Shown here: piece by piece, positions 26,438 to 35,154 of the stretch | Layout of the letters: each line of letters begins with the position of its first letter | How positions within the stretch are numbered: position 1 is the first letter of the stretch | Assembly (NCBI RefSeq): GCF_003313335.1 | Contig: NZ_QMHP01000009.1 | Coordinates: 62,001-126,000 of the forward strand | Origin: Pedobacter zeaxanthinifaciens | GTDB taxonomy: Bacteria > Bacteroidota > Bacteroidia > Sphingobacteriales > Sphingobacteriaceae | Reading direction: 5' to 3' | Length of the DNA: 64,000 bases | The notes under the pieces: generated by a model | What the model saw: only the letters and a program-made list of their open reading frames with translations | Database searches by the model: none | What the model was told of the DNA's origin: nothing | Program-made: the position numbers and the translations under genes

Positions 26438-26535
26438 GTAATAATTGATGTTATAAAATAACTTAAAATATTTAGCCTTAGCTGATTTGGAAATCTTAAA
26501 AAATGAATATATTTAGTTCATAAAATATAAACGTG

Positions 26536-26895
26536 ATGAAAAAATTATTACTTACGCTTTTTATAGCGTGCTTTACCGTGGTGTTTGCTAATGCACAGGA
26601 TGCGCCTAAAAAACCAACTTCATTTGCTTGGAATAAAGCAGCGTTAACTGAAATCGGTTGCAATGCAGACCAAATCAAAAAAATTGCTACAATTAAAAAA
26701 GATGCTACCGAAAAAAGAACAAAAATTGAAGCAGACGCTACTTTAGACGAAAAAGCAAAAAAGACCGCAATCAAAGCTGTTGTTAAAGAAAGAAACGAAG
26801 CAATGATGGCGGAGTTGAACGACGAGCAAAAGAAAAAAGTAGAAGAAATTAATGCGAAATTGAAAGAAGAGGCAAAAGCCGCAGGCAATCAATAA
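26536..26895 (+). CDS. Small periplasmic helical protein (Spy/LTXXQ-like)
   Basis: A 119-residue protein with a signal peptide (LLLTLFIACFTVVFANA, cut before Q). The rest is almost entirely charged helix: ADQIKKIATIKKDATEKRTKI to MMAELNDEQKKKVEEINAKL. The LNDEQKKKVEEI element resembles the LTxxQ motif of Spy/CpxP-type periplasmic chaperones. An in-frame GTG one codon earlier is less likely than the ATG used here. It is followed by a good terminator, so it may be transcribed separately from the esterase gene. A chaperone role is inferred from similarity only. Confidence 0.75.
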   Translation: MKKLLLTLFIACFTVVFANAQDAPKKPTSFAWNKAALTEIGCNADQIKKIATIKKDATEKRTKIEADATLDEKAKKTAIKAVVKERNEAMMAELNDEQKKKVEEINAKLKEEAKAAGNQ

Positions 26896-26915
26896 ACTCA
26901 ATAACTTTTATGAAG

Positions 26916-26951
26916 AGGGATGGATAGTGTTCACTGTCTGTCCCTTTTTTA
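26916..26951 (+). terminator. Intrinsic terminator
   Basis: AGGGATGGATAG pairs with CTGTCTGTCCCT over 12 bp (three G-U pairs) around a 6-nt loop and is followed by TTTTTT. Confidence 0.85.
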
Positions 26952-27161
26952 TTGTTTTAACTTTCCGGAAATCGTGTCCTTGTTGCTCGTTGTAAAGGCA
27001 ATCTCAAACCCTAGTTTGAAGTTCACTAATAATGCTAATATCCTACAAAAATTGGGAAATAAAAGTAACAGTAATACCGTAACATTGCGTTAAATTAGCA
27101 GCATACTAAATGGCAAATAGGAACTTTTCTACGAACTTGCCCGCAACCAAATATATTGAAA

Positions 27162-28598
27162 ATGAATACTAAGATCTTTTTTGGCATCCTCGCCTTGTTT
27201 GTTCTCCAGTTAAAAGTAGCTAGTGCTAAAGTGGTACTGCCATCTTTTTTTTCCGATGGCATGGTGTTACAGCAAAATTCACAAGCCGCGATATGGGGTA
27301 ATTCAGATAAAAATACAGTCACCATTACCTCATCTTGGGATAAAAAGAGCTACAAAGCTTCGGTTGCATCTGGCAGTTGGAAGGTAAAGTTGGCTACACC
27401 GGCGGCGGGCGGCCCATATACAGTAACAATTGATGACGGGGAAAAAATTACTTTGAAAGATGTCCTGATAGGTGAAGTTTGGGTGGCGTCGGGGCAATCA
27501 AATATGGAAATGCCTCTTCGCGGTTTTAAAGATCAACCAGTAGCTAATGCTGATGAAATTATCAAGAACGCTAAAAACGATAAAATACGATTGTTTTTAG
27601 GTGAAAAAGTAACTTGGTCGCGTCCTTTGGCAGATGTGAAAGGCCAATGGAATGCTGCCAGCACCGAAGTAGTTGCCGAATTTAGTGCGGTTGCTTACGG
27701 TTTCGCTAAAAACTTGCAGGCAAAATTAAAGGTGCCTATTGGAATTATTCAAGTGGCTTGGGGCGGTACGCTGGTACAAGCGTGGATGAGTGCCAAAAGT
27801 TTAAATCCGTACCCTGATGTTACCATACCTCAAGACAATAACGCTGCGCTTGAAAATAAAAATGTAGCTACTGGATTATTCAACGGGATGATTAACCCAC
27901 TTTTGGGCTATCAAATTAAGGGGGTAATGTGGTATCAGGGCGAGCAAAACCGACACGAACCAGAAAATTATTTAAAGATGTTTCCAGCAATGGTGGCCGA
28001 TTGGAGGCAGCGCTGGAACGTAGGAGAATTCGCTTTTTATTATGTGCAAATCGCTCCTTACATTTCCAAAACAGAAAAGTTATCCAAAGCTTCTCTGGAA
28101 TTGCAGCCTAAAGTTCCTTTTTTAAGGGAAGCACAATTAAAAGCGGAGAAACTCATACCCAACTCGGGGATGGCCGTAATCATGGATGTGGGTGCGCAAA
28201 ACACCATTCATCCGCCAGATAAACAAACCGTAAGCGACAGACTGACCGCAATGGCTTTAAACAAAAGCTATGGGTTTAAAAATGTGCCTTATCAAGGTCC
28301 AGAATTTGTAAGCCAGGCTATTAAAGGAAGCAGCGTATGGTTAAAGTTCAATTATGCAGATGGGCTTTATTTCAAAAATGGGAATAGCAATAACTTTGAA
28401 ATAGCAGGTAAAGATCAGGTGTTTTATCCTGCTACTGCTAAAATAACTAAGGATGGAATAGAGGTTAGCGCTACGCAGGTGCAAAACCCCGTTTCGGTGC
28501 GTTATGCATTTAAAGCTTGGGCAATGGGCGATTTATTTAATAAAAATGGCTTTCCAGCTTCCTCGTTTCGTACAGATAATTGGGTGATACCAATGTAA
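27162..28598 (+). CDS. Sialate O-acetylesterase family protein
   Basis: A 478-residue secreted esterase. After a signal peptide (LFVLQLKVASA), the SGNH-like blocks appear: ASGQSNMEMPL with the nucleophile Ser, AWGGTLVQAWMS, WYQGEQNRH, and a C-terminal NTIHPPDK supplying the catalytic His. The family removes acetyl groups from sialic acids or from plant polysaccharides. The ATG at 27162 is preferred over a TTG two codons earlier. It lies 24 nt before an alpha/beta esterase gene, so deacetylation of a sugar seems a main task of the locus. Confidence 0.9.
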   Translation: MNTKIFFGILALFVLQLKVASAKVVLPSFFSDGMVLQQNSQAAIWGNSDKNTVTITSSWDKKSYKASVASGSWKVKLATPAAGGPYTVTIDDGEKITLKDVLIGEVWVASGQSNMEMPLRGFKDQPVANADEIIKNAKNDKIRLFLGEKVTWSRPLADVKGQWNAASTEVVAEFSAVAYGFAKNLQAKLKVPIGIIQVAWGGTLVQAWMSAKSLNPYPDVTIPQDNNAALENKNVATGLFNGMINPLLGYQIKGVMWYQGEQNRHEPENYLKMFPAMVADWRQRWNVGEFAFYYVQIAPYISKTEKLSKASLELQPKVPFLREAQLKAEKLIPNSGMAVIMDVGAQNTIHPPDKQTVSDRLTAMALNKSYGFKNVPYQGPEFVSQAIKGSSVWLKFNYADGLYFKNGNSNNFEIAGKDQVFYPATAKITKDGIEVSATQVQNPVSVRYAFKAWAMGDLFNKNGFPASSFRTDNWVIPM

Positions 28599-28622
28599 TT
28601 TCCATCAATTGATTAGCCACAG

Positions 28623-29489
28623 ATGAAAATCAAAGTTATTATCGTTTTATTGCTAATGCCATTTTTGGCAGCAGCTCAAGCTAGCAAAAGTACTAAGCTA
28701 TTTTTGCCCGAAAAATACGACCATTACCTAGAACTGCCTTATAAGAAAGTTGGAAATTGGATAGGCGTAATGGATTTGTTTATTCCGCAACAGTCAAATA
28801 AATCTACTCCCCTGGTGCTTTTTGTACATGGTGGCGGCTGGACTCAAGGCTCAAAAGGAACAGCAAACCAATTTAAAATGTTTTTTAACGAAGGCTACGC
28901 CGTGGCCACCATCGAGTATCGTTTAGCTAAGGATGCTCCAGCACCAGCTGCTGTGGAGGATGTACGATCAGCCTTGTGCTACCTACTGAACGAAAGCAAA
29001 TACCATATCGACCCTGATAAAGTGGTATTAATGGGTGGTTCCGCAGGTGGCCATTTAGCGCTATTGGCCGGTTACATGCAAAGCAACAAGCAGTTTGATC
29101 AAGATTGCAGCTATCAAAAGCCCATCAAAATTGCTGCGGTAATAGATAAGTTTGGCATTACTGATGTTTGGGAATATATCCATTCTAAAAGTGGAAGTCG
29201 CAACGCCATTTGGCTTGGCGATAAGGCCGAGGAGATTTCTTTCGCAAAATTATTATCGCCATTGCAATATATCAATCAAAATACGCCACCAACTTTTATC
29301 GTTCATGGCACGGCTGACCCATCGGTAAATTACCAGCAATCTGTTAACTTAAAAAAATTGCTTGATGCGAATGGCGTGAAAAATCAAATGATTACCATCC
29401 CCGATGGACTTCACGGCAAATTTACCTCGCAGCAAAACGCCGAAATTAATACAGCAATCATCAAATTTTTAAAAGAATTAGGGATTTAA
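28623..29489 (+). CDS. Secreted alpha/beta-hydrolase (acetyl-esterase type)
   Basis: A 288-residue protein with a short signal peptide (LLLMPFLAAAQA). It has the oxyanion-hole HGGGW, the nucleophile elbow GGSAGGH, a charge-relay Asp in VHGTADPS and the His in DGLHGKF, so the triad is complete. The pattern fits BD-FAE/carboxylesterase-like enzymes that remove acetyl or feruloyl groups from sugars. It lies between the sialate O-acetylesterase and the second VCBS protein, 24 and 29 nt from them, which suggests one transcript. Confidence 0.9.
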   Translation: MKIKVIIVLLLMPFLAAAQASKSTKLFLPEKYDHYLELPYKKVGNWIGVMDLFIPQQSNKSTPLVLFVHGGGWTQGSKGTANQFKMFFNEGYAVATIEYRLAKDAPAPAAVEDVRSALCYLLNESKYHIDPDKVVLMGGSAGGHLALLAGYMQSNKQFDQDCSYQKPIKIAAVIDKFGITDVWEYIHSKSGSRNAIWLGDKAEEISFAKLLSPLQYINQNTPPTFIVHGTADPSVNYQQSVNLKKLLDANGVKNQMITIPDGLHGKFTSQQNAEINTAIIKFLKELGI

Positions 29490-29518
29490 ACTAAACCTCA
29501 AAGAGAAATCAATCCAAA

Positions 29519-31522
29519 ATGAAACAACTATTTATACCTTTTGCAGCGCTGGTGGCACTTCTTCTTTTCGCTTTTACTTTTAAAAAAGCGAGTGTTGTAA
29601 CGCCTGCGGATAATCCGAAATTAAAGCTATTGAAATACAATAACCCAGGTTTAGTGGTTGATTTAGGGGTTGGCCTTTGGGCTTGGCCGGTTCCTGTGGA
29701 TTGGGATGGTGACGGTGATATGGACCTTTTAGTTTCCTGTCCTGATAAGCCTTTCAACGGCCTTTGGTTGTTTGAAAATAAATCTGGAGATAAAATTCCG
29801 GTATTTGAAAAGCCAGTTAAACTTGGCCCTGCGGTAAAAAATATCCAAATTTCTTATACCAACAACGGCAAAGCACGTTATACTACGCCCGGCGTTGAAT
29901 TGCCTAATTTTAAGGCCGACTTAGGCAAAAAGAAAGTGAAGCTATTTCCAGCTGATTCTATCCTTAAGGATTTGAAAGGTCGCAACCGTTTTAATCAATG
30001 GAAGTTTGTTGATTTTGATGCTGATGGCGATGATGACATCATTGTGGGCATTGATGATTGGGGTGATTACGGTTGGGATAATGCCTATAATAAACAAGGC
30101 GTTTGGACAAACGGGCCACTTCGAGGCTTTCTATATCTAGTTGAAAATAAAAACGGCAACTATGAAAACAAAGGTAGGTTAAAGGCTGATGGAAAGGATA
30201 TTGATGTGTACGGTGCACCTTCTCCAAACTTTGCTGATTTTGATGGAGACGGTGATTTAGATATCATTTGCGGTGAATTTTTAGATAAGATGACTTATTT
30301 CGAAAATATAGGAACCAAGCAAAAACCTAAATATGCCAAGGGAAGATATTTGAGCAACGAGTTGGGAGTTATCAAAATGGATTTAGAAATGATTTTGCCA
30401 ACGGCCGTAGATTGGGATGGAGACGGAGATGTTGATTTGGTGGTAGGAGATGAAGATGGGAGAGTGGCACTCATTGAAAATACGGGCAAAGTAAAAGACG
30501 GTATGCCTGTGTTCAAATCGCCGTTTTACTTTAAGCAAAAGGCAGATAATGTGAAGTTTGGTGCCTTGGCTACGCCAGTAGGGGTAGATTGGGATAACGA
30601 TGGCGATGAAGATATCATTGTAGGGAATTCTGCCGGATATATCGGTTTCATCGAAAACTTGGGAATGAACAATGGTATGCCAAAATGGGCTGCACCAAAA
30701 TATTTAGAAAGCGATGGAAAAGTAATCCGAATTCAGGCCGGCAGCAATGGCTCAATTCAAGGCCCTGCCGAAGCTAAATGGGGCTATACGACGGTTTCCG
30801 TTGCTGACTGGGATAATGATGGTTTAAAGGATATCGTTGTCAACTCCATTTTTGGTGAAGTGCTTTGGTATAAAAATATCGGCACAGCCAAAAGTCCTAA
30901 ATTGGGCAAAGCACAAAATGTGAAAGTGAAATGGCCTGCCAATACTGTTCCACATAAACCTTCTTGGAACTGGTGGGATCCAAAACCACAAACGTTAGTT
31001 ACGCAGTGGCGTACAACACCTTTTGTGGTAGATTGGAATAAGGATAAACTTGCCGATATCGTAATGCTTGATACTGGCGGTTATTTAAGTTTTTTTGAAA
31101 GATATAAGGATGGCAATGAGTTGTGGTTAAAGCCCGGTAAACGTATCTTTGAAGGCACAAAGGGTGCTGCATTTGATCAGAAACACACAGTTAAAGACAG
31201 CTTGCCGGGTACGCTTCAACTAAATGATGGAAAATTTGGCCAAAGCGGTCGCCGAAAATTTACTATTGTGGATTGGGATTGCGACGGTGCCTTGGATGTG
31301 ATAGTCAACAGTAAAAATGCCAATTTCCTTAAAAATGTTGGCGCCAAAAATGGAAAGGTTCAACTAAGTGATGAAAGTTATTTAGATGATTTGGTGCTCG
31401 CAGGTCATGATACCAGTCCAACTACGGTAGATTGGAATAAAGATGGTATCCCTGATTTGTTGATAGGTGCCGAAGACGGACATTTTTATTATATGTTAAA
31501 TCCAAAAAGCCAAAAAAAGTAA
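29519..31522 (+). CDS. Secreted VCBS/FG-GAP repeat protein (paralog 2)
   Basis: A 667-residue protein with an N-terminal hydrophobic signal. It contains at least seven DWDGDGDxD or DFDGDGDLD blades spread from residue 60 to 650, typical of calcium-bound FG-GAP/VCBS propellers. SIQGPAEAKWGYTTVSVADWDNDG matches the other VCBS protein at 21753-23720. Unlike that one, it has blades along its whole length. It lies 5 nt before the DUF3748 gene. Role: probably carbohydrate binding or cleavage at the cell surface; no catalytic motif is assigned. Confidence 0.85.
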   Translation: MKQLFIPFAALVALLLFAFTFKKASVVTPADNPKLKLLKYNNPGLVVDLGVGLWAWPVPVDWDGDGDMDLLVSCPDKPFNGLWLFENKSGDKIPVFEKPVKLGPAVKNIQISYTNNGKARYTTPGVELPNFKADLGKKKVKLFPADSILKDLKGRNRFNQWKFVDFDADGDDDIIVGIDDWGDYGWDNAYNKQGVWTNGPLRGFLYLVENKNGNYENKGRLKADGKDIDVYGAPSPNFADFDGDGDLDIICGEFLDKMTYFENIGTKQKPKYAKGRYLSNELGVIKMDLEMILPTAVDWDGDGDVDLVVGDEDGRVALIENTGKVKDGMPVFKSPFYFKQKADNVKFGALATPVGVDWDNDGDEDIIVGNSAGYIGFIENLGMNNGMPKWAAPKYLESDGKVIRIQAGSNGSIQGPAEAKWGYTTVSVADWDNDGLKDIVVNSIFGEVLWYKNIGTAKSPKLGKAQNVKVKWPANTVPHKPSWNWWDPKPQTLVTQWRTTPFVVDWNKDKLADIVMLDTGGYLSFFERYKDGNELWLKPGKRIFEGTKGAAFDQKHTVKDSLPGTLQLNDGKFGQSGRRKFTIVDWDCDGALDVIVNSKNANFLKNVGAKNGKVQLSDESYLDDLVLAGHDTSPTTVDWNKDGIPDLLIGAEDGHFYYMLNPKSQKK

Positions 31523-31527
31523 GTTTT

Positions 31528-32829
31528 ATGTTCGATAAAGAGCCCATTCAGTTGACTTTCAGTAATTTCGGACATACCGTAAACACCGGACAAGTGTTTT
31601 CTTCGGATAATCAATGGATAGTTTTTGATACTAGAAATAATGATGGGGATATTAAAATCACGGATAGCATTGGGATTGTAAATACGCAAACTGCCGAAGA
31701 GAAAATCATTTATACTGTTCCTAATCAATCGCAGTTTGGCCCAGGTGTTGGCGCAGCAAGTTTTTCGCCGGTAGCTAACCGTGTAATTTTTATCCACGGC
31801 ATTCGCAACGCAAATGAACAAAAACCTTATGATTTTACTCGTAGAACTGGTGTAGCAATTGATTTGGAAAACCCTCAGCAACCTATTTTTATGGATGCTA
31901 GGCAGCTTGATTCACCATTTACACAAGGTGCTCTACGGGGCGGTACGCATGCGCATTCGTGGAGTGGAGATGGTCAAATGATCAGTTTTACGTATAACGA
32001 TGAGGTGATGGCGCAGCTGGCTAAAACCGACGATTCGGTAAAGGATTTACGCACTATTGGATTGATGTTTCCAAAAAAAGTAAGTGTCAATAAAGCTACC
32101 GATCTGGAAAATAATGATGGCGAAATGTATGCTGTGTTGGCTGCCGAAGTAACGGAACATCCAAAATTAGGTACGGATGAAATAGATAAGGCTTTTGATG
32201 AATGTTGGATAGGTAAGGATGGATATTTAAAACCCGATGGAAGCCGGCAGCAAAAAGCAATTGCATACCAAGGAAATGTGAGGAATGAGCAAGGAGCTAC
32301 TATTACCGAAATTTTTGTAGTTGATATTCCGGAAAATATTGCCTTACTAGATTTTGGAGCAGATATCGCGGGTACAACTCGCACTAGGCCTGCAGTTCCT
32401 AGTGAATTGAAGCAGCGCCGTATTACCTTTTCCAAAAAGGGCGTTCAAGGTCCCAGGCATTGGTTACGGAGCAGTCCAGATGGTGCGTTGATTTTCTTTT
32501 TAGCTGAAAATGAGAAGGGTTTGATTCAGGTGTTTTCTGTATCTCCAAACGGAGGTAAAGTTAACCAAGTTACAGACAATTCTTTTTCTATCACCAGCCC
32601 TATCAATATCAGTCCTAATGGTTTGTTTATTTCCTACATTGCTGATCAAAGTGTGTTTATTACCGCAATAGCCTCTGGTAAATCCACAAGATTAACACCG
32701 CAGTACGAAGCACCTGAACAACTCAATGGTGCTGTATTGTGGTCTAATGATAGTAAAATGTTGGCTTTTAATAGATACGTAAAATCAGCCGATGGTATTT
32801 TCTTGCAAATTTTCCTGCTGGAGATTTAA
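31528..32829 (+). CDS. DUF3748 protein (TolB-like propeller)
   Basis: A 433-residue protein without a clear signal peptide (starts MFDKEPIQLTFSNFGHTVNTGQVFS). The opening residues, GGTHAHSWSGDGQMISFTYNDEV and repeated SPDG/SPNG blades match the DUF3748 family, which includes E. coli YidR. In E. coli a gene of this family lies near an SSS symporter gene (yidK), as here. This supports a link to uptake of the same class of compound. The biochemical role is unknown. It is the last gene of the locus, followed by a large imperfect stem-loop. Confidence 0.82.
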   Translation: MFDKEPIQLTFSNFGHTVNTGQVFSSDNQWIVFDTRNNDGDIKITDSIGIVNTQTAEEKIIYTVPNQSQFGPGVGAASFSPVANRVIFIHGIRNANEQKPYDFTRRTGVAIDLENPQQPIFMDARQLDSPFTQGALRGGTHAHSWSGDGQMISFTYNDEVMAQLAKTDDSVKDLRTIGLMFPKKVSVNKATDLENNDGEMYAVLAAEVTEHPKLGTDEIDKAFDECWIGKDGYLKPDGSRQQKAIAYQGNVRNEQGATITEIFVVDIPENIALLDFGADIAGTTRTRPAVPSELKQRRITFSKKGVQGPRHWLRSSPDGALIFFLAENEKGLIQVFSVSPNGGKVNQVTDNSFSITSPINISPNGLFISYIADQSVFITAIASGKSTRLTPQYEAPEQLNGAVLWSNDSKMLAFNRYVKSADGIFLQIFLLEI

Positions 32830-32875
32830 TCAGGGCAAATTATCGATCTAATTGGATTTATTGTAGATATTCTTT

Positions 32876-32942
32876 GTAAGTGGCGGAGTAGTTACGAAAC
32901 CGTTTTGAAATTAGCCGCTGCTTCAATGGCTCCGTTACTTGC
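32876..32942 (+). repeat. Large stem-loop after the DUF3748 gene
   Basis: GTAAGTGGCGGAG pairs with CTCCGTTACTTGC over 13 bp with three G-U pairs, around a loop of about 41 nt. No T-run follows, so it is not a normal terminator. It may protect the 3' end of the transcript or be a repeat remnant. Confidence 0.5.
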
Positions 32943-33022
32943 AAGGAAAAATAGCTGATGATCAATCAAAAAAATCCAGAATGCGGATTAGTTATTCAAC
33001 TCAATGTGATTTTCTGACTTCC

Positions 33023-33060
33023 AAAAAAAAGAGTTGGGTTTTTAGGTCCAACTCTTTTAT
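33023..33060. terminator. Bidirectional intrinsic terminator
   Basis: AAAAGAGTTGG pairs with CCAACTCTTTT with A- and T-runs on either side. It lies between the catabolic locus and the convergent response-regulator gene. Confidence 0.83.
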
Positions 33061-33080
33061 TTATTACAATGTTAACATCG

Positions 33081-34475
33081 CTATTCTGCTCTCTTCAAGC
33101 CAAATTTTTCAATTTTGCTATACAGGTGACTTCTTTGTATGTCAATATCGTCTGCAGTTTTGGAAACGTTCCAATTATTTTTCTCCAATTTAAACTTGAT
33201 GAATTCTTTTTCAGCAAAATCCTTGTACTCTTGGAAATTGTTGAAACTATCGTAATTAAAGCTTCCGCCTTGTCCGCTAGAGCCGCTTGATGTACCAGCG
33301 CCAACATTGGTGCCGCCACCCGGATTAGCAAAGGCAACTACGTCTTGTTCGGTAATGGTTTTATCGCTTAAGATAATTAGACGCTCAATCATATTGCGCA
33401 GCTCACGTACGTTACCAGTCCACGGTAAGCGTTTTAAGGCTTCCATTGCACCATCCGTAATTTTTTTGGTAGGCATGCCGTACTCGCCGCAAATTTCTTC
33501 TAAAAAGCTTTGTGCAATCACCGGAATATCGTCTGTGCGCTCAGTTAAATGCGGTACATGAATGTTAATTACGTTCAAACGGTGGTACAAGTCCATCCTA
33601 AAATTGCCGTCTTCAATCTCTTTCAACAAATCTTTATTGGTTGCCGCTACAATTCTAACGTTAACGTCAATTTCCTTCTCGCCACCAACTCTGGTAATTT
33701 TGTGCTCTTGTAAGGCACGCAGTACTTTTGCCTGTGCCGACATGCTCATGTCGCCAATTTCATCCAAAAACAACGTACCACCGTTGGCCAACTCAAACTT
33801 CCCAATACGTTGCTTTACTGCCGATGTAAATGAGCCTTTCTCATGACCAAACAATTCACTTTCTATTAATTCAGATGGAATTGCAGCGCAGTTTACTTCA
33901 ATTAACTGACCGTCTGAACGATTTGATTTTTCGTGCAACCATCTGGCTACTAATTCTTTGCCGCTACCATTAGCACCAGTAATCAGTACTCTGGCTTCGG
34001 TTGGAGCAACCCTGTCTATAGTTTCTTTGATCTTGCCAATCGTATCTGAATTACCAAGGATATCACGGGTTTTACTAACTTTTCGCTTTAATACTTTGGT
34101 TTCCGTTACTAAGGAACCGCGGTCTAAACCATTACGTACAGTAATTAAAAGTCGGTTTAAGTCAGGTGGTTTAGAAATGAAATCAAAGGCGCCTTTTTTA
34201 CTAGCTTCAACGGCAGTTTCCACAGTGCCATGTCCAGAAATCATAATGAAAGGAAGGTCGGGTTTAATGCCCAATGCTGTTTCAAGCACTTCCATGCCAT
34301 CCATTTTATTCATCTTGATGTCGCAAAGAACCAAATTATAATCGTTCTTTTTGATCATCTCTAATCCGTCGATGCCGTTGTCTACATCATCAACTTCATA
34401 GTTCTCGTATTCTAATATTTCTCTAAGCGTGCTGCGTATCGCTCGTTCGTCATCAATGATTAGTAGTTTTGCCAT
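33081..34475 (-). CDS. Sigma-54-type response regulator (NtrC family)
   Basis: A 464-residue regulator with receiver domain (phospho-acceptor Asp52, Lys102), AAA+ domain (Walker A GANGSGKE at 167-174, Walker B GGTLFLDEIGDM around 232-243) and a C-terminal Fis-type helix-turn-helix (WNVSKTADDIDIQRSHLYSKI). The sigma-54 contact loop, normally GAFTGA, reads GSFTSA at 214-219; the key Thr is kept. A Gly/Ser-rich linker (about residues 388-410) separates AAA+ and DNA-binding parts. No histidine kinase is adjacent, so the partner lies elsewhere. It probably activates sigma-54 promoters by ATP-driven remodelling. Confidence 0.94.
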   Translation of the reverse strand: MAKLLIIDDERAIRSTLREILEYENYEVDDVDNGIDGLEMIKKNDYNLVLCDIKMNKMDGMEVLETALGIKPDLPFIMISGHGTVETAVEASKKGAFDFISKPPDLNRLLITVRNGLDRGSLVTETKVLKRKVSKTRDILGNSDTIGKIKETIDRVAPTEARVLITGANGSGKELVARWLHEKSNRSDGQLIEVNCAAIPSELIESELFGHEKGSFTSAVKQRIGKFELANGGTLFLDEIGDMSMSAQAKVLRALQEHKITRVGGEKEIDVNVRIVAATNKDLLKEIEDGNFRMDLYHRLNVINIHVPHLTERTDDIPVIAQSFLEEICGEYGMPTKKITDGAMEALKRLPWTGNVRELRNMIERLIILSDKTITEQDVVAFANPGGGTNVGAGTSSGSSGQGGSFNYDSFNNFQEYKDFAEKEFIKFKLEKNNWNVSKTADDIDIQRSHLYSKIEKFGLKRAE

Positions 34476-34629
34476 AGAGGTTTTTAGCTATTTTTCTTAT
34501 GCGAAGATATTATTTTTTCTGAAATGTATAGTTTTTTGTACAATTTGCTTTTATAACCCTGAGATACAAAAGTTGTTTGAATTTTTTATGCTCGCCAAAC
34601 AAGCACTTTTAATTCAGTAAGTATTTTCG

Positions 34630-34637
34630 TATTTTTG
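34630..34637 (+). promoter_or_regulatory. -7 element of a leaderless promoter
   Basis: TATTTTTG matches TAnnTTTG and ends 4 nt before the ATG at 34642; a T-rich tract lies at the -33 position. The mRNA should begin at or very near the start codon. Confidence 0.55.
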
Positions 34638-34641
34638 ACTA

Positions 34642-34848
34642 ATGGGCAGATTAAAAATATACGATATCAGTATTCCTCGTGAGACCATACTCGCCGAGCG
34701 AGAGACGCTATATTTACGTAAATCTGCAGAGCAAAAAATATTTACTTTGTTGCAACTGAACCGTACTGCTGTGCAGCTTAATGGAGGTAAGCCATTAAAA
34801 CAACCACAGGGTAAAGGTCTTCTTATCCGTAAACCAAGCCATAGCTAA
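34642..34848 (+). CDS. Small conserved-looking protein, probable partner of a nucleotidyltransferase
   Basis: A 68-residue basic protein (MGRLKIYDISIPRETILAERETLYLRKSAEQK...LNGGKPLKQPQGKGLLIRK). From memory, similar small Bacteroidota proteins precede nucleotidyltransferase genes; I cannot name a family. A matching promoter element ends 4 nt upstream. Three nt after its stop, a second frame starts like a nucleotidyltransferase and then breaks off. The pair would resemble a toxin-antitoxin-like or tRNA-modifying two-gene module. Here the small protein looks intact while the partner is lost. Confidence 0.65.
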   Translation: MGRLKIYDISIPRETILAERETLYLRKSAEQKIFTLLQLNRTAVQLNGGKPLKQPQGKGLLIRKPSHS

Positions 34849-34851
34849 TCT

Positions 34852-34932
34852 ATGTCTTTCGACAAGGAAAATGCCGAAATGCTGCAATTGCTAAGTGTCT
34901 TTCAAAAACACAGCGTAGATTATTTAATTGTT
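34852..34932 (+). pseudogene. 5' remnant of a nucleotidyltransferase-like gene
   Basis: The frame reads MSFDKENAEMLQLLSVFQKH then SVDYLIV. This fits the start of DUF1814/MNT-type nucleotidyltransferases, where a hydrophobic strand like YLIVGG should follow. After 27 codons the sequence switches into the palindromic repeat block that begins near 34925, and the frame stops at 34978-34980. No downstream part of the gene is found after the repeats. The likely cause is insertion or deletion at the repeat boundary. Confidence 0.6.
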
Positions 34933-35154
34933 TCGCTCTTCCAGATTTGTAATCTCGAAGCACTATCTCCGGATTTGTAATCCGAATTTAAAATTCAATT
35001 TCTAAATCTGGAATGCGCAGGGGCGGATTTTAAATCCGTGGATAAGGATTCCGGATTGCAAATCCGGAACAGCAAAGCTAATCTGTTTGTACATTAAGCT
35101 TTGACAAACCTCTAGCAAACTCGATATAGGTTTGTCAAAGCTTGCGCATAGTGC
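34925..35154 (+). repeat. Composite palindromic repeat, unit A (230 nt)
   Basis: The unit starts TAATTGTTTCGCTCTT and contains short palindromes (GATTTGTAATC type, CCGGATTGCAAATCCGG, CGGATTTTAAATCCG). It ends with a strong inverted repeat at 35096-35143 (AAGCTTTGACAAACCT and its exact complement, 16-nt arms). It is repeated in shorter form directly after. Confidence 0.8.

Noticed and set aside
27070-27081. GTAATACCGTA as a third operator copy upstream of the sialate O-acetylesterase gene
   Set aside because: Only 8 of 11 bases match, and the spacing to any TAnn-type element is about 48 nt, so it does not fit the 45-nt rule.
33140-33151. Partial match TGTCAATATCGT to the candidate operator
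   Set aside because: It lies inside the coding sequence of the response regulator (- strand codons for DDID), with no promoter element 45 nt away.
32939-33193. Open frame on the + strand over the terminator before the response-regulator gene
   Set aside because: It crosses a bidirectional terminator and overlaps the end of the regulator in antisense.
34852-34980. A real 42-residue protein from the truncated nucleotidyltransferase frame
   Set aside because: The last 15 codons come from repeat DNA and the fragment stops before the active site, so a remnant is the better explanation.
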